Shown: positions 8,852 to 17,160, counted from the first letter of the stretch. The stretch is DNA of 64,000 nt from Latilactobacillus fuchuensis DSM 14340 = JCM 11249 (GCF_000615805.1 NZ_BAMJ01000006.1:1-64000); one strand, 5' to 3'. The notes: generated from the letters alone by a model not told the origin. Numbers and translations are program-made.

Positions 8852-10299
8852 AACTTCTCCTTCTTAAGCGCCACCACAATATCCCCAAATTGTTGCCAAT
8901 TATGCACGGTTGGCGGATTTTTCCAAATTAATTGTTCGCAAGTTAAGGCACTAGAATAAAAATCCGATAGATACAAATCAGTTTGTTCATTAATGGTGGT
9001 TTGTAGTTCAATGTTTAAATTGTTAAAGTAGTTGACCATCTTGCGCATATATTGATTATATAGTTTACCTTGCGAGAAATCCACGCAAATATAAACACGA
9101 TCCTTCAAAATTCTCAACGGGATATCTTCAATACACGCAAACATGTAGTCATAGTACAAGCTAGCCTGTTTTCGCCAAGCCAATGTTTTTTGTTGATTCA
9201 TAAAATCTTGAATAATTTGATGGAAAAGTGGATTGGATTCAGCAAAATAGGCCAGTTGATTTTCATCAATAAACGTCGTGGGTTCAACGTAAAAAGTCAG
9301 CATCCGCATATGAATTTGATCCAAATGACCTTTCAATCGGTCTAACGCTTCGTCAAATTCTGCCGATTGGATTGGTCGCCGCTCTAATCCCAAACGAACT
9401 TGGTTTAAAAATTGTTCACTTTTTTCTAAAATTTGAGTTTGTAAGCCCGCATCCAGATAATTAGTCGTTAACGTTAAATAGCCTTCCGCAAATAAGAACG
9501 TCAACAAACTTTCTGCTTCCGCTTCAAGTGGCACGTTCAATAGTTGATAATGTTCGGTTAAAATCGTTAGCATGGTCTGCCAAACAACCGGTTGGGTCTC
9601 TTTAAAATCAACCGCCAACAGACGACCATCTACACTTGCCTTGCCCCGCATTCGTAAATATTGAACTTTTACGAAGATTTCGAGTTTGGTATCCGTTGTG
9701 GGTAACAATTCAATTTGATATTGCTGACCAATCGCGGTTACGATTTGATCAACAGTCTCTTGGAGCATTTCAAATGGTTTTTCAATCCCGTTAAAATAAC
9801 TATAATAAACTTCAAAAATAAATTGCCGAATTTGATTTTCTGGTCCAACAATCTGATTCTTACTAAATTCAAGACCAAACTGGCTCGTCACTTCAACCAT
9901 TTCTTTACGCAATTCGTAAAATTTCGTTTTACCTATGAATAAGGCATCACAAAAATCGGCCGTTTCCGTTTGTTTCGGATTCATTAAACTAAATTCCAAT
10001 AACTTAAATAAGGTGGAATCCTTCAAATAAGCTAACCGAATCTTACGGACAACCGCTTCATTAATCTGCTGGCTCTCAAACATCCCGTCCCCATTAATTA
10101 CGAGATGACTTTCGGGACTAATCGTGGCGAGATCCACGTTGATATTTTCGACGTATTGACTAATTTTAAACTTAGACAAACCGAGAATCTTCATTGCTTT
10201 GGCCGTCGTCAAATAGTAGTCGCCATTATCGGCCACTAATTCTAATAAATAATATTGATAGCGATAGTTTAACTCTAAAAATTCATTATGGATTTCCAA
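8848..10299 (-). CDS. Mga/AtxA-like helix-turn-helix transcriptional regulator
   Basis: 483 aa with N-terminal winged-helix/HTH regions (YYLTTAKAMKILGLSKFKISQYVENI, residues about 27-52, and a second around KTKFYELRKEM) followed by long alpha-helical domains resembling the PRD-like part of Mga proteins, which control surface-protein genes in streptococci and related bacteria. The start is taken as TTG 10299 because GGAGG lies 7 bases before it; an earlier in-frame start would run into the upstream gene's end. Encoded inside the surface-protein unit, it most likely regulates that unit. Family assignment rests on overall pattern, not on a signature motif. Confidence 0.7.
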   Translation of the reverse strand: MEIHNEFLELNYRYQYYLLELVADNGDYYLTTAKAMKILGLSKFKISQYVENINVDLATISPESHLVINGDGMFESQQINEAVVRKIRLAYLKDSTLFKLLEFSLMNPKQTETADFCDALFIGKTKFYELRKEMVEVTSQFGLEFSKNQIVGPENQIRQFIFEVYYSYFNGIEKPFEMLQETVDQIVTAIGQQYQIELLPTTDTKLEIFVKVQYLRMRGKASVDGRLLAVDFKETQPVVWQTMLTILTEHYQLLNVPLEAEAESLLTFLFAEGYLTLTTNYLDAGLQTQILEKSEQFLNQVRLGLERRPIQSAEFDEALDRLKGHLDQIHMRMLTFYVEPTTFIDENQLAYFAESNPLFHQIIQDFMNQQKTLAWRKQASLYYDYMFACIEDIPLRILKDRVYICVDFSQGKLYNQYMRKMVNYFNNLNIELQTTINEQTDLYLSDFYSSALTCEQLIWKNPPTVHNWQQFGDIVVALKKEKL

Positions 10300-10318
10300 C
10301 AGTTTTCCTCCAACCAGT

Positions 10319-11137
10319 TTAGCTGCGTTTTTGGTACGCAATCTGGACCATGAGTTGGTAAGGATCGTGACCCTCAACAACGCCGCTACGACCCGCTATT
10401 TTATGTGGGCCCCCGACCAACCACGTGTGGGCAACGGCTAATTGATAATCAGTGGCCAATTGTTGGACCGGTGTTAATCCCACCGTCTTAATCGTTGCCA
10501 ATGGTTCCTTAGCGATCGCGTTAATCCCACCATATAAGAGCCATTGCTGATCAACTTGTTTTAATTCGTAAAATGGAATCGCCACTTTATCGCCGATTGC
10601 ATAAATCGGCCGTTGAAATTTTTGCGCTTGTTGATAGATATCTTGGTCGTCTAAACCTGAATAGTTCAAACTGATGTAGCCTGATTCAATTAATTGATTG
10701 ACTAACGTCGTTAATTTTTCAGTCTGCTCCGCGGTCATCGTCAATTCAGTAGGCAATAAATCTTGTTCTTCAAAAAGACCCGTTGCCGGTTGAATTTGGG
10801 AGATGACTTTCGGTTTAGCACTCAACCCGTTTAACGGATGGGGTGCATTCGGATCGCCACCCAACGCCTTTTCAACGTAAGGTGAGACGTCAACTATCGC
10901 ATTCTTGCCACGGTAATAGAAATACAGATTCATGAGGGCAAAATAGAGTAATATCAAGAAAACAAGTAAATTTAGAACGCCCCGGCCAATTGCCGCCGCT
11001 CTAAAATAGTAGATGCTCTTATACAATAGATAAAAATCGCCGAGTAAACAAACCACCGAAAAAATGCGGTTTTTTACGCGACCGTTAATATTTAAATAAC
11101 CAAAATAATGATTAACAATATCAAGTAATGATAACAT
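10319..11137 (-). CDS. Two-TM membrane protein of unknown function
   Basis: 272 aa. Two adjacent membrane helices lie near residues 27-47 and 54-76 (IFSVVCLLGDFYLLYKSIYYF; GVLNLLVFLILLYFALMNLYF). A soluble domain of about 190 aa follows, with an acidic/Gln-rich middle and the end PHKIAGRSGVVEGHDPYQLMVQIAYQKRS. I do not recognise the family. It sits 20 bases after the Ser-rich gene and 19 before the Mga-like start, so it is part of the same transcript and may sense or assist the surface proteins. Confidence 0.75.
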   Translation of the reverse strand: MLSLLDIVNHYFGYLNINGRVKNRIFSVVCLLGDFYLLYKSIYYFRAAAIGRGVLNLLVFLILLYFALMNLYFYYRGKNAIVDVSPYVEKALGGDPNAPHPLNGLSAKPKVISQIQPATGLFEEQDLLPTELTMTAEQTEKLTTLVNQLIESGYISLNYSGLDDQDIYQQAQKFQRPIYAIGDKVAIPFYELKQVDQQWLLYGGINAIAKEPLATIKTVGLTPVQQLATDYQLAVAHTWLVGGPHKIAGRSGVVEGHDPYQLMVQIAYQKRS

Positions 11138-11157
11138 TGTCGCACACCTCCTTCATG

Positions 11158-11589
11158 CTATTGGGTTGTTGTTTGTCCGGTAGTCGTTTGCGTCGTTGTA
11201 GTATCCGTGCTGCTAGAATCCGTACTACTTGCGGCATCCGCCGTTGTGTCATCTTGCGTTGAAGAAGACGTTGAAGTCGTTACACTTGAAGTATTCTCAT
11301 CTTCATCCGTCGTTGCACTACTATCACTACTTGTACTGACCTCTTCAGCCGAACTCGTTGACTGACTGACGGATTCACTAGATTGACTCGATTCTGAAAC
11401 GGATTCCGAGCTTGGTTTCGATTGACTACTGCTTGTGACTGATGCACTGCTACTTGAACTCGATACTTTTTCCGTTTTAACGGACTGGACCGGTTTCACG
11501 GTGTTGACCACCACGTTGGTGGCACTCATCGCGATAATCAACGAAATAATGGCCGCTGGCGGAATAATCGGCGGGGTATGATAAGCCAT
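11158..11589 (-). CDS. Ser/Thr-rich small membrane protein
   Basis: 143 aa. One hydrophobic segment (about residues 5-30, PPIIPPAAIISLIIAMSATNVVV), then roughly 100 residues made almost only of Ser, Thr, Glu, Asp and Gln. This looks like an extracellular low-complexity stalk anchored by its N-terminus. No LPXTG is present. It starts 21 bases after the Fur stop codon with SD AAAGGATG, and is followed closely by the two-TM gene. Function unknown; it groups with the surface-protein unit by position and composition. Confidence 0.7.
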   Translation of the reverse strand: MAYHTPPIIPPAAIISLIIAMSATNVVVNTVKPVQSVKTEKVSSSSSSASVTSSSQSKPSSESVSESSQSSESVSQSTSSAEEVSTSSDSSATTDEDENTSSVTTSTSSSTQDDTTADAASSTDSSSTDTTTTQTTTGQTTTQ

Positions 11590-11610
11590 AATATTTTCAT
11601 CCTTTCAAAA

Positions 11611-12036
11611 CTAATTCGTCTGACAATCGTCACAGAGACCGTATAGTTCAAAACGGTGGCCTTCAATCTGACAATTGGGTAATTGTTCACTAAAAAAGTC
11701 GAGTGGGCACATCTTCAATTCGATGACTTTCCCACATTGTCGACAGATAAAATGGTGATGATGACGATGTTCAAAATCACACTGGTACTTAACGTGGGCT
11801 TGTTCACCATGAATCTGTTGTTCAATTAGGCCCAGCTGTTCGAAATCTTTGATATTCCGATAAATCGTATTATGACTCATTCCCGGAAAAATCGACCGCA
11901 TATGCTCGTCGATTTGAGTCACTGGAATATAATGATTTTCATATTCAGCCAAATATTGCAACATTTCACGGCGTTGTTTCGTAATCTTAAACCCATTGGC
12001 TTTTAGAACGGCTAAAGCCGTCGTCATCTCACTCAT
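11611..12036 (-). CDS. Fur family metal-responsive repressor
   Basis: 141 aa. N-terminal winged helix (KITKQRREMLQYLAEY ... SHNTIYRNIKDFEQLGLI) and a C-terminal dimer/metal domain with the His-rich FEHRHHHHFIC stretch and two CxxC pairs, CRQC and CDDC, that hold the structural zinc. Fur, Zur and PerR cannot be told apart safely from this sequence. It heads the minus-strand unit that ends with the multi-CnaB gene: only 21 bases separate it from the next gene and no terminator is seen, so metal or peroxide status may be linked to surface-protein expression. Confidence 0.88.
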   Translation of the reverse strand: MSEMTTALAVLKANGFKITKQRREMLQYLAEYENHYIPVTQIDEHMRSIFPGMSHNTIYRNIKDFEQLGLIEQQIHGEQAHVKYQCDFEHRHHHHFICRQCGKVIELKMCPLDFFSEQLPNCQIEGHRFELYGLCDDCQTN

Positions 12037-12231
12037 TTGATTGATTCCCTTCTCAATTGGTACACTAGCAGAAATCTTATTTTAGCATACTACTATTTCA
12101 ATTCTGCAACTAACTGATTGCTTAAGTTTAACAAAGTTTTAGCAATCACGCATCAAGTGTCATCATTACCATTTATTATACCCGTTCTCTTCTCAGATGG
12201 TTTAAAAATAGATCAATTTAAAACTTATTAG

Positions 12232-12260
12232 TTGCATTTTAAAAAGCTTAGCGTTATGAT
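12232..12260 (+). promoter_or_regulatory. Promoter of the 12342 small gene
   Basis: TTGCAT (12232-12237), 17 bases, TATGAT (12255-12260). The 12037-12341 gap otherwise holds the Fur promoter region and AT-rich sequence. Confidence 0.7.
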
Positions 12261-12341
12261 AATGTACAAATGATTTTATAGAAAACGGCTTCATTGGTCT
12301 TCTACCAGTGTTTCATTCGTTTTTCGAAGGGAGACTTTACT

Positions 12342-12527
12342 ATGCAATTCCAAGAACAAACTACTAATTGGTACCACGTTTCACTTGATACACAAACGCA
12401 AAAATTTATCGCGACTAGTACTGCTGACGAATCAATCAGTGCTAGCGGGATTACAATTGAACAAGCCATTCAAAAATTAGCCTTTAAAGTGAAACCAACC
12501 AAGCAAACCACTAAACAATTCGCTTAG
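12342..12527 (+). CDS. Small hypothetical protein, 61 aa
   Basis: MQFQEQTTNWYHVSLDTQ... to KQTTKQFA. The start is ATG 12342, with SD GAAGGGAG 7-8 bases upstream; the longer frame from 12294 lacks an SD. It has its own good promoter and a strong terminator, which supports a real gene. The protein is soluble, without Cys, signal or membrane segment. I do not recognise the family; two beta-strands and a helix seem likely from the sequence pattern. It is divergent from the fur unit. Confidence 0.75.
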   Translation: MQFQEQTTNWYHVSLDTQTQKFIATSTADESISASGITIEQAIQKLAFKVKPTKQTTKQFA

Positions 12528-12536
12528 TGGTGATAA

Positions 12537-12586
12537 TAAAAAGACGTTAGTGCAAAACAACCTGTTTTGCGCTGACGCCTTTTTAT
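12537..12586. terminator. Bidirectional terminator
   Basis: Long stem AGACGTTAGTGCAAAACA (12542-12559) / TGTTTTGCGCTGACGCCT (12563-12580) with A and T runs on each side, between two convergent genes. Confidence 0.9.
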
Positions 12587-12587
12587 T

Positions 12588-13142
12588 TTACTTTAATTGG
12601 GCAATCAGATCGGCTAATGTTTGTTTCGTAAGCGCCCAATCATCATTAACAATCACTTTCGCATGTTGATTCAGTTCACTAGGCACCATTAGATCCCGTT
12701 TAAACTCGGCACTGGCCAAGCGTTTCTCAATCGCTTCCGGTGAATCGCGTCGTTTTTGCAAACGAGTCACTAACGAATCCGGTGCAGAAACCGTCAAGAA
12801 TAACACCATCACTTCTTGGGGGAACGTCTTTAAATACGTTTTGGCCCCTTGGGTATCAACCACCAAACTAATCAAGGGCGACTGTTGCCACGCTAATTCT
12901 AAAGCTTCATACGACGAGCCATATTGATAACCAGAATAAGTTACCGATTCGATCAAGTGCTTGGCTTGCATCGATTCCGGCGTCTCAAAATAATAATCGA
13001 CCCCCGCCACTTCATTATGGCGTTTCGGCCGCGTGGTATGGGTCACGACTTGTGGAATTGCGTAGGCTTCTTTTAAATAGTGACTGACCGTTGTTTTACC
13101 GCTACCCGTCGCACCGGTAATGATTAATAATTTTTTATCCAT
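12588..13142 (-). CDS. Guanylate kinase-like protein
   Basis: 184-aa P-loop kinase of the guanylate kinase fold: Walker A GATGSGKTT at residues 10-18, the GMP-binding THTTRPKRHNEVAGVDYYF segment, SGYQYGSS (GMP contact) and a lid with RLQKRRDSPEAIEKRL. Canonical Gmk has GPSGVGKG and is encoded elsewhere with rpoZ, so this is probably a paralogue with a related role. The A-T-G-S-G P-loop and short length are as in such paralogues of lactobacilli. Monocistronic; ends at the shared terminator. Confidence 0.8.
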   Translation of the reverse strand: MDKKLLIITGATGSGKTTVSHYLKEAYAIPQVVTHTTRPKRHNEVAGVDYYFETPESMQAKHLIESVTYSGYQYGSSYEALELAWQQSPLISLVVDTQGAKTYLKTFPQEVMVLFLTVSAPDSLVTRLQKRRDSPEAIEKRLASAEFKRDLMVPSELNQHAKVIVNDDWALTKQTLADLIAQLK

Positions 13143-13168
13143 TGTTAATTAACCACACTTTATCTATT

Positions 13169-13204
13169 AAAAAAGTTTGACCGGCAATGTGCCCAATCAA
13201 ACTT
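13169..13204 (-). terminator. Terminator after NlpC/P60 gene
   Basis: AAGTTTGA (13173-13180) / TCAAACTT (13197-13204); on the minus strand it ends in a T run. It lies between the stop at 13226 and the kinase start. Confidence 0.7.
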
Positions 13205-13225
13205 TCTAATCGTTATTTTTTTAGC

Positions 13226-14407
13226 TTACAAACGACGACCAAAGTCTGGTTTGTAATATTGCATTGACATGGTTGTTACGCTTTGACCAGGTGCTGGTGC
13301 GTGGACGTATGAACCGCCACCGATGTAAATCCCAACGTGGTAAGCTGAACCAACGCCACCCCAGAAGACCAAATCGCCTGGTTGTAATGCTGATAATGAG
13401 ACTTGTGTGCCTAATTGACTTTGAGCTTGTGATGTCCGTGGTAAGTTCATCCCCGCTAATTTACCAGCGTAATAAACTAAACCTGAACAATCAAAACCAC
13501 CAGGTGCTGCGCCACCCCATGCATATGGTGTGCCAACAAATTGTAACGCGTTCCCGACAAGTGAACCCGTATTAGCAGATGATTTAGGCGCTTCAGTCGT
13601 TGCTTTAGGCGCATCTTTTTGGATATTATTAGTCGTTGTTGGCGCAACCGTTGGTGCTTTGGTTTCAGTTGCTGTTTGAGCAGCTTCAACAGCGGCTTTC
13701 GTTTGAGCATCTAATTGTGTTTGTAAGGTTGCTAATTGTGTTTGGTGACCGTCAACTTCTTCTTGGAAGTCAGCTTGTTGCTTTTCAGCATCAGTCTTTA
13801 AAGTCACCAATTGTGTTTTATCTGATTCTAAAGTTGTTTTAGTTGTTTCTAAAGTGGCTTTTTTAGTGACTTGTTCAGTCTTTAAATCAGCTAATTTCGT
13901 TTCTGAATCCGTGACAGATGTCATGGCTTCTTTATTCGCTTGATTTAACTTACCGATCACTGAAGCGCGACCAATCATGTCTGAGAAATTATCGCTATTG
14001 ACGATGAAGTCAACGTAGATATTCCCAGAAACACTGTTGCCGGTTTGCTTTTGCAAAGCAACAACTTGTTCTTTTAAGACTGCTTTACGCGCTTTAACTT
14101 CAGCTTGCGTCTTAACGATGTCTTGGCTAATGGTCGAAATCTTAGCGTTAGTCGCTGTAATATTAGTTTGGGCGTCATCAATTGCAATGACTTTATCAGA
14201 AACTTTGTTATTAATCTCAGACACTTTGTTTTGTGCTGTGTTTAATTTCGTCAAAAGGGCTGCATTTTCACTGCTAGCAGTGCTGATTGCAGTTTTGGTA
14301 TCTGTCACGGTATCGGCGCTAACGGCCCCAACACTGACAGCTACCGTTGCACTCATTGATAATACGGCTAAAGCACTAAATACTAATTGACTAACTTTTT
14401 TCACCAT
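13226..14407 (-). CDS. Secreted NlpC/P60 peptidoglycan endopeptidase with coiled coil
   Basis: 393 aa. A signal peptide (residues 1 to about 30, cleavage near VSA/DT) is followed by about 200 aa of coiled coil (repeated K/E/T/Q heptads), a Thr/Ala/Pro linker, and the C-terminal NlpC/P60 domain from about residue 285. The domain has catalytic Cys in FDCSGLV, His in AYHVGIYIGGG and the third polar His in YVHAPAPG. Such PcsB/p40/p75-like proteins cut D-Glu-diaminoacid bonds during growth and cell separation. ATG 14407 is 5 bases after GGAG and preferred to GTG 14413. Monocistronic. Confidence 0.92.
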   Translation of the reverse strand: MVKKVSQLVFSALAVLSMSATVAVSVGAVSADTVTDTKTAISTASSENAALLTKLNTAQNKVSEINNKVSDKVIAIDDAQTNITATNAKISTISQDIVKTQAEVKARKAVLKEQVVALQKQTGNSVSGNIYVDFIVNSDNFSDMIGRASVIGKLNQANKEAMTSVTDSETKLADLKTEQVTKKATLETTKTTLESDKTQLVTLKTDAEKQQADFQEEVDGHQTQLATLQTQLDAQTKAAVEAAQTATETKAPTVAPTTTNNIQKDAPKATTEAPKSSANTGSLVGNALQFVGTPYAWGGAAPGGFDCSGLVYYAGKLAGMNLPRTSQAQSQLGTQVSLSALQPGDLVFWGGVGSAYHVGIYIGGGSYVHAPAPGQSVTTMSMQYYKPDFGRRL

Positions 14408-14541
14408 GTCCACTCCATTTAAATTTATTAACCCACTTAGTTTCTAAGTCGGTCCCCAGTCTTTCAAACAGTAATTAGTGTACCACGTCACTATTACAAA
14501 AATGTTACAACTAAATTACTATATTAAGACTAAAGGCCGAT

Positions 14542-14721
14542 TTACTTTTTCTGGGCTAAAAGTGATTGATACTGTTGCCAATCTTGATAGCTAATTAATA
14601 CCGCTTGTGCTCGATGATTTGCATCCACAATTTCATACGTGATCGGTTTCACCGCCACTTCTTTAATCAATTGATTAAACATCTTTTTAGCGTAGCGTGC
14701 TTGAATTTGAGTGGTTGTCAT
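14542..14721 (-). CDS. Small Phd/YefM antitoxin-like protein, 59 aa
   Basis: Starts MTTTQIQARYAKKMFNQL and ends SYQDWQQYQSLLAQKK, with a strong SD (GGAGG) 5 bases before ATG 14721. The layout, an N-terminal helix with ARYAKKMFNQLI, a central strand pair with PITYEIVDANHRAQAVLIS and then YQDWQQY, matches the Phd/YefM antitoxin fold (usual motif AVLVSxxDWE). No toxin gene (RelE, Doc, YoeB) is next to it: both flanking genes are unrelated. It could be an orphan antitoxin or a regulator. Confidence 0.6.
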   Translation of the reverse strand: MTTTQIQARYAKKMFNQLIKEVAVKPITYEIVDANHRAQAVLISYQDWQQYQSLLAQKK

Positions 14722-14754
14722 TGGTTTCCTCCATTGTTGGTTTAATAAGCCTGT

Positions 14755-14790
14755 TTAATTGTATTATTGATTGAATCCCTTTACAATTAA
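14755..14790 (+). promoter_or_regulatory. tpx promoter within a dyad
   Basis: TTGTAT (14759-14764), 17 bases, TACAAT (14782-14787). The two hexamers lie inside 9-base inverted arms TTAATTGTA / TACAATTAA, so a repressor could bind across the promoter. It is shared with the divergent antitoxin-like gene. Confidence 0.55.
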
Positions 14791-14824
14791 CTTAATCTTT
14801 TAATACAGAAATGAGGTTATTCAG

Positions 14825-15319
14825 ATGCAAATTACCCGTCATGACCAACCAATCGAAACCATTGGAACGCCGCCTTCAATTGGTGAGCAACTCCCTGATT
14901 TCAAACTGGTAACAGCACAACACAAAACAGTATCGCGCGATGACTTAATCGGCCAATTAACGTTGATTAGTATTGTTCCCGACATTAACACCCGCGTCTG
15001 CAGCATTCAGACCAAACATTTTAATACGACCGTCGATCAATTCGACGATATTCATTTTTACACCATTTCGACCAACACGGTTGCCCAACAACAAGACTGG
15101 TGTGCCGCTGAAGGGGTTCATAACATGCAACTCCTTTCCGATGAACAACTCAGCTTCGGCAAAGCCATGAACCTTTATGTCCCAAGTAATAATACATTAC
15201 AACGTTCGATCTTCATCGTCGATGCGACCGGCAAGATTGGTTATCAAGAATTGGTTGTTGAACAAACGCAAGAACCAGACTATCAAGCAGCGATTACCTT
15301 TTTAGAAAACGCTCGTTAA
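14825..15319 (+). CDS. tpx: Thiol peroxidase (atypical 2-Cys peroxiredoxin)
   Basis: 164-aa cytosolic peroxidase that reduces hydroperoxides using thioredoxin. The peroxidatic Cys is in PDINTRVCS (residue about 59) and the resolving Cys in DWCAAEG (about 93), the Tpx pattern with an intramolecular disulfide. Length matches the family. SD GAGG lies 8 bases before ATG 14825. It is monocistronic between a dyad-containing promoter and a strong terminator. Confidence 0.93.
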   Translation: MQITRHDQPIETIGTPPSIGEQLPDFKLVTAQHKTVSRDDLIGQLTLISIVPDINTRVCSIQTKHFNTTVDQFDDIHFYTISTNTVAQQQDWCAAEGVHNMQLLSDEQLSFGKAMNLYVPSNNTLQRSIFIVDATGKIGYQELVVEQTQEPDYQAAITFLENAR

Positions 15320-15328
15320 ACGATTGAA

Positions 15329-15366
15329 AAACGCCGTCAGGGTGTACTATTCCCTGACGGCGTTTC
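15329..15366. terminator. Terminator after tpx
   Basis: AAACGCCGTCAGGG (15329-15342) / CCCTGACGGCGTTT (15352-15365), T-rich on the right. Confidence 0.9.
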
Positions 15367-15429
15367 TTGCTTACCAAGCTTTTTTGGCGTATGATACCAC
15401 TATTAATTTAGACTTAAAAAGGAGTCGCC

Positions 15430-15912
15430 ATGACTGAACTGAGTAACGATTTGTTCCAAACTTTTAATAAAGTGATTCACCTGTATCGCCATTATTATGG
15501 CATGCAATTTTCGTCACACCATCGTTCGGTCAGTCAAATTCGAATTCTTAAACTACTTAATCGCGAGAACGGCCAAATGCAAGGGCAACTTGCTGACACC
15601 TTAGATATTCGGCCGTCATCACTCACCGAATGTTTGAAGAAGTTGGAGGCCAAACACTATATCCAACGTCAATCTGACCATTACGATAAACGAATTACCC
15701 ACGTTTTCATCACTAACCAAGGCCGTTCAATCATTAAAGAAGCCTTAGATGGTCGCAACGAGTTTACTGAGACCCTTTTTAGCAGTCTCACAGCTGATGA
15801 ACAGCAACTACTCAGTAAGCTCTTAAACAAGCTTGAAACGACCTTAGATGACAAACAAAATTTCGATTTCATGGCCGAATTTACAGAACGGCTTCACCAG
15901 GCCAAATTATAA
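15430..15912 (+). CDS. MarR family transcriptional regulator
   Basis: 160-aa winged-helix regulator. The HTH (MQGQLADTLDIRPSSLTECL, about residues 55-74) and the wing with KLEAKHYIQRQSDHYDKRITHVFIT (Asp/Arg of the DxR type motif) are clear. MarR proteins repress stress, efflux or detoxification genes and are relieved by small phenolics or oxidants. It has SD AAAAAGGAG and is followed after 21 bases by a VanZ-like gene in the same operon, which is its probable target along with itself. Confidence 0.88.
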   Translation: MTELSNDLFQTFNKVIHLYRHYYGMQFSSHHRSVSQIRILKLLNRENGQMQGQLADTLDIRPSSLTECLKKLEAKHYIQRQSDHYDKRITHVFITNQGRSIIKEALDGRNEFTETLFSSLTADEQQLLSKLLNKLETTLDDKQNFDFMAEFTERLHQAKL

Positions 15913-15933
15913 AAGAGTCCGAGGATCGATGTT

Positions 15934-16521
15934 ATGAAACAGATTGTTAAATTAAGTGTCGTTGGCCTACTGGCGTGGTTATTCAGTACCGTCTTCATTC
16001 AACAGATTGTGCTGCCGACTTTATGGCATTATCCCCGCTTAACCCGGGTAATGGCCCGCTTTCCTGACACACCATTTTTACTGATTGCCTTTTTGACCCT
16101 GACCCTTTGGCTGGGCTGGTTACAATGGGACTTGCGGCAACCCTCTGTGATTTACGGTTACCTCGTCTACAGCGTTTATTTACTACTCTTATTCATCGTT
16201 TTGTTCACCAAAGCGTCGACCTACCACGCCATTAGCTTAGATCCGTTTGATTTTCTAAGGCCAAACAAGCAAACCTTAATCGAGGCCGGTTTGAACGTCA
16301 TCTACTTCATTCCGCTCGGCACCTTATACGCCATTAAGGCTGATTTGAAACAGACGATTGCGATTGCGGGCTTCACGATTTTAGGGATTGAAATTCTGCA
16401 ATACGCCTTTTATCTTGGCACGTTTGCCGTTAGCGACATCCTACTCAACGGCCTAGGCTGTTTGATTGGTTTTTACCTTGCGACACGTCTCAAAAAAAGA
16501 GTCAATATAAAAAGCAGCTGA
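15934..16521 (+). CDS. VanZ family membrane protein
   Basis: 195 aa, about five membrane helices, with VanZ-like features: the segment SLDPFDFLRPNKQTLIEAGLNVIYFIPLGTLYAI and the C-terminal GIEILQYAFYLGTFAVSDILLNGLGCLIG, where the E..Q and D...N pairs are conserved in the family. VanZ of Tn1546 gives low-level teicoplanin resistance; most chromosomal homologues have no known role. Second gene of the MarR operon. The stop codon lies inside the left arm of the terminator. Confidence 0.85.
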   Translation: MKQIVKLSVVGLLAWLFSTVFIQQIVLPTLWHYPRLTRVMARFPDTPFLLIAFLTLTLWLGWLQWDLRQPSVIYGYLVYSVYLLLLFIVLFTKASTYHAISLDPFDFLRPNKQTLIEAGLNVIYFIPLGTLYAIKADLKQTIAIAGFTILGIEILQYAFYLGTFAVSDILLNGLGCLIGFYLATRLKKRVNIKSS

Positions 16522-16543
16522 AATTTTTCAGCTGCTTTTTTTA
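16511..16543. terminator. Bidirectional terminator
   Basis: AAAGCAGCTGAA / TTCAGCTGCTTT with T run on the right and A run on the left; it serves the convergent VanZ and PPC-domain genes. Confidence 0.88.
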
Positions 16544-16556
16544 ATAAACAATTTGA

Positions 16557-16982
16557 TTAGCTTTGAATATCCAACACTTGTAACTTCGTTTGATGATCTT
16601 CAGTTCGGCCTAAAACGACCGGTACTAAATCAATCACCAATTCACCGGTCCGGGAAATCACCGCTCGTTCTAAATGGCCGCCAAAAACGCTCGTATCTAA
16701 CCGGGCAAACGTACTGTGTAGATGGACCGCAATTTTACCCGCGGCGTTTTCCACATTACCATTTAAACTCAATAGTTCAACTTGCTCTTGGGACCGAGTG
16801 GCCACGTACTCGTCACGACTCGGCGAATAGATACTCACTGTCACGTCATCACAAGCGCCAATACCCGAAATCGCGCCAAACTGATCCGGAATCGTGGCTG
16901 CCAGATATTTTAATTCAGTGATAATTTCATCGCCGACCTCTAATCGACAAATAATTTGCTGGTCTTTTTGAACAGTTTGCAT
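16557..16982 (-). CDS. PPC (DUF296) domain DNA-binding protein
   Basis: 141-aa single-domain PPC/DUF296 protein. Typical elements are ISGIGACDDVTVSIY (trimer core), ELLSLNGNV, and the metal-site His pattern VHLHSTFARLDTSVFGGHL. Bacterial members form trimers; plant relatives with AT-hooks bind AT-rich DNA. No AT-hook is present here. SD AAGGAGG lies 7-8 bases before ATG 16982. Monocistronic; upstream is a non-coding region with a Noc-type site and the first repeat array. Cellular role unknown. Confidence 0.88.
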   Translation of the reverse strand: MQTVQKDQQIICRLEVGDEIITELKYLAATIPDQFGAISGIGACDDVTVSIYSPSRDEYVATRSQEQVELLSLNGNVENAAGKIAVHLHSTFARLDTSVFGGHLERAVISRTGELVIDLVPVVLGRTEDHQTKLQVLDIQS

Positions 16983-17066
16983 CTAAAAAAGCCTCCTTAA
17001 ACATGGTTGTTTAGTATCATACGACATCGCGCCGCTAAAACCAATCATTATGCTTAACTAATTATT

Positions 17067-17080
17067 ATTTCCCGAGAAAT
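17067..17080. promoter_or_regulatory. Noc-binding-site-like palindrome
   Basis: ATTTCCCGAGAAAT matches the Bacillus Noc consensus ATTTCCCGGGAAAT at 13 of 14 positions and sits in a longer palindrome (17062-17085). A noc gene lies at 45612-46487. Confidence 0.5.
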
Positions 17081-17119
17081 AATAACCAAATGGCCATCCT
17101 TTTAGATATTGATACCGTC

Positions 17120-17157
17120 AAAAAAGCCTCAAGATTAGCTATCTTGAGGGCTTTTTT
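17120..17157 (-). terminator. Terminator beyond repeat array 1
   Basis: GCCTCAAGAT / ATCTTGAGGGC with A run left and T run right. On the minus strand it would end transcripts that leave the panE-uspA operon and cross the array. Confidence 0.8.
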
Positions 17158-17160
17158 ATG

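Noticed and set aside
12377-12392. parS-like CGTTTCACTTGATACA
   Set aside because: The CACGTG core is broken and it lies inside a coding frame.
14542-14721. Complete type II toxin-antitoxin system
   Set aside because: Only an antitoxin-like gene is seen; no toxin within the flanks.
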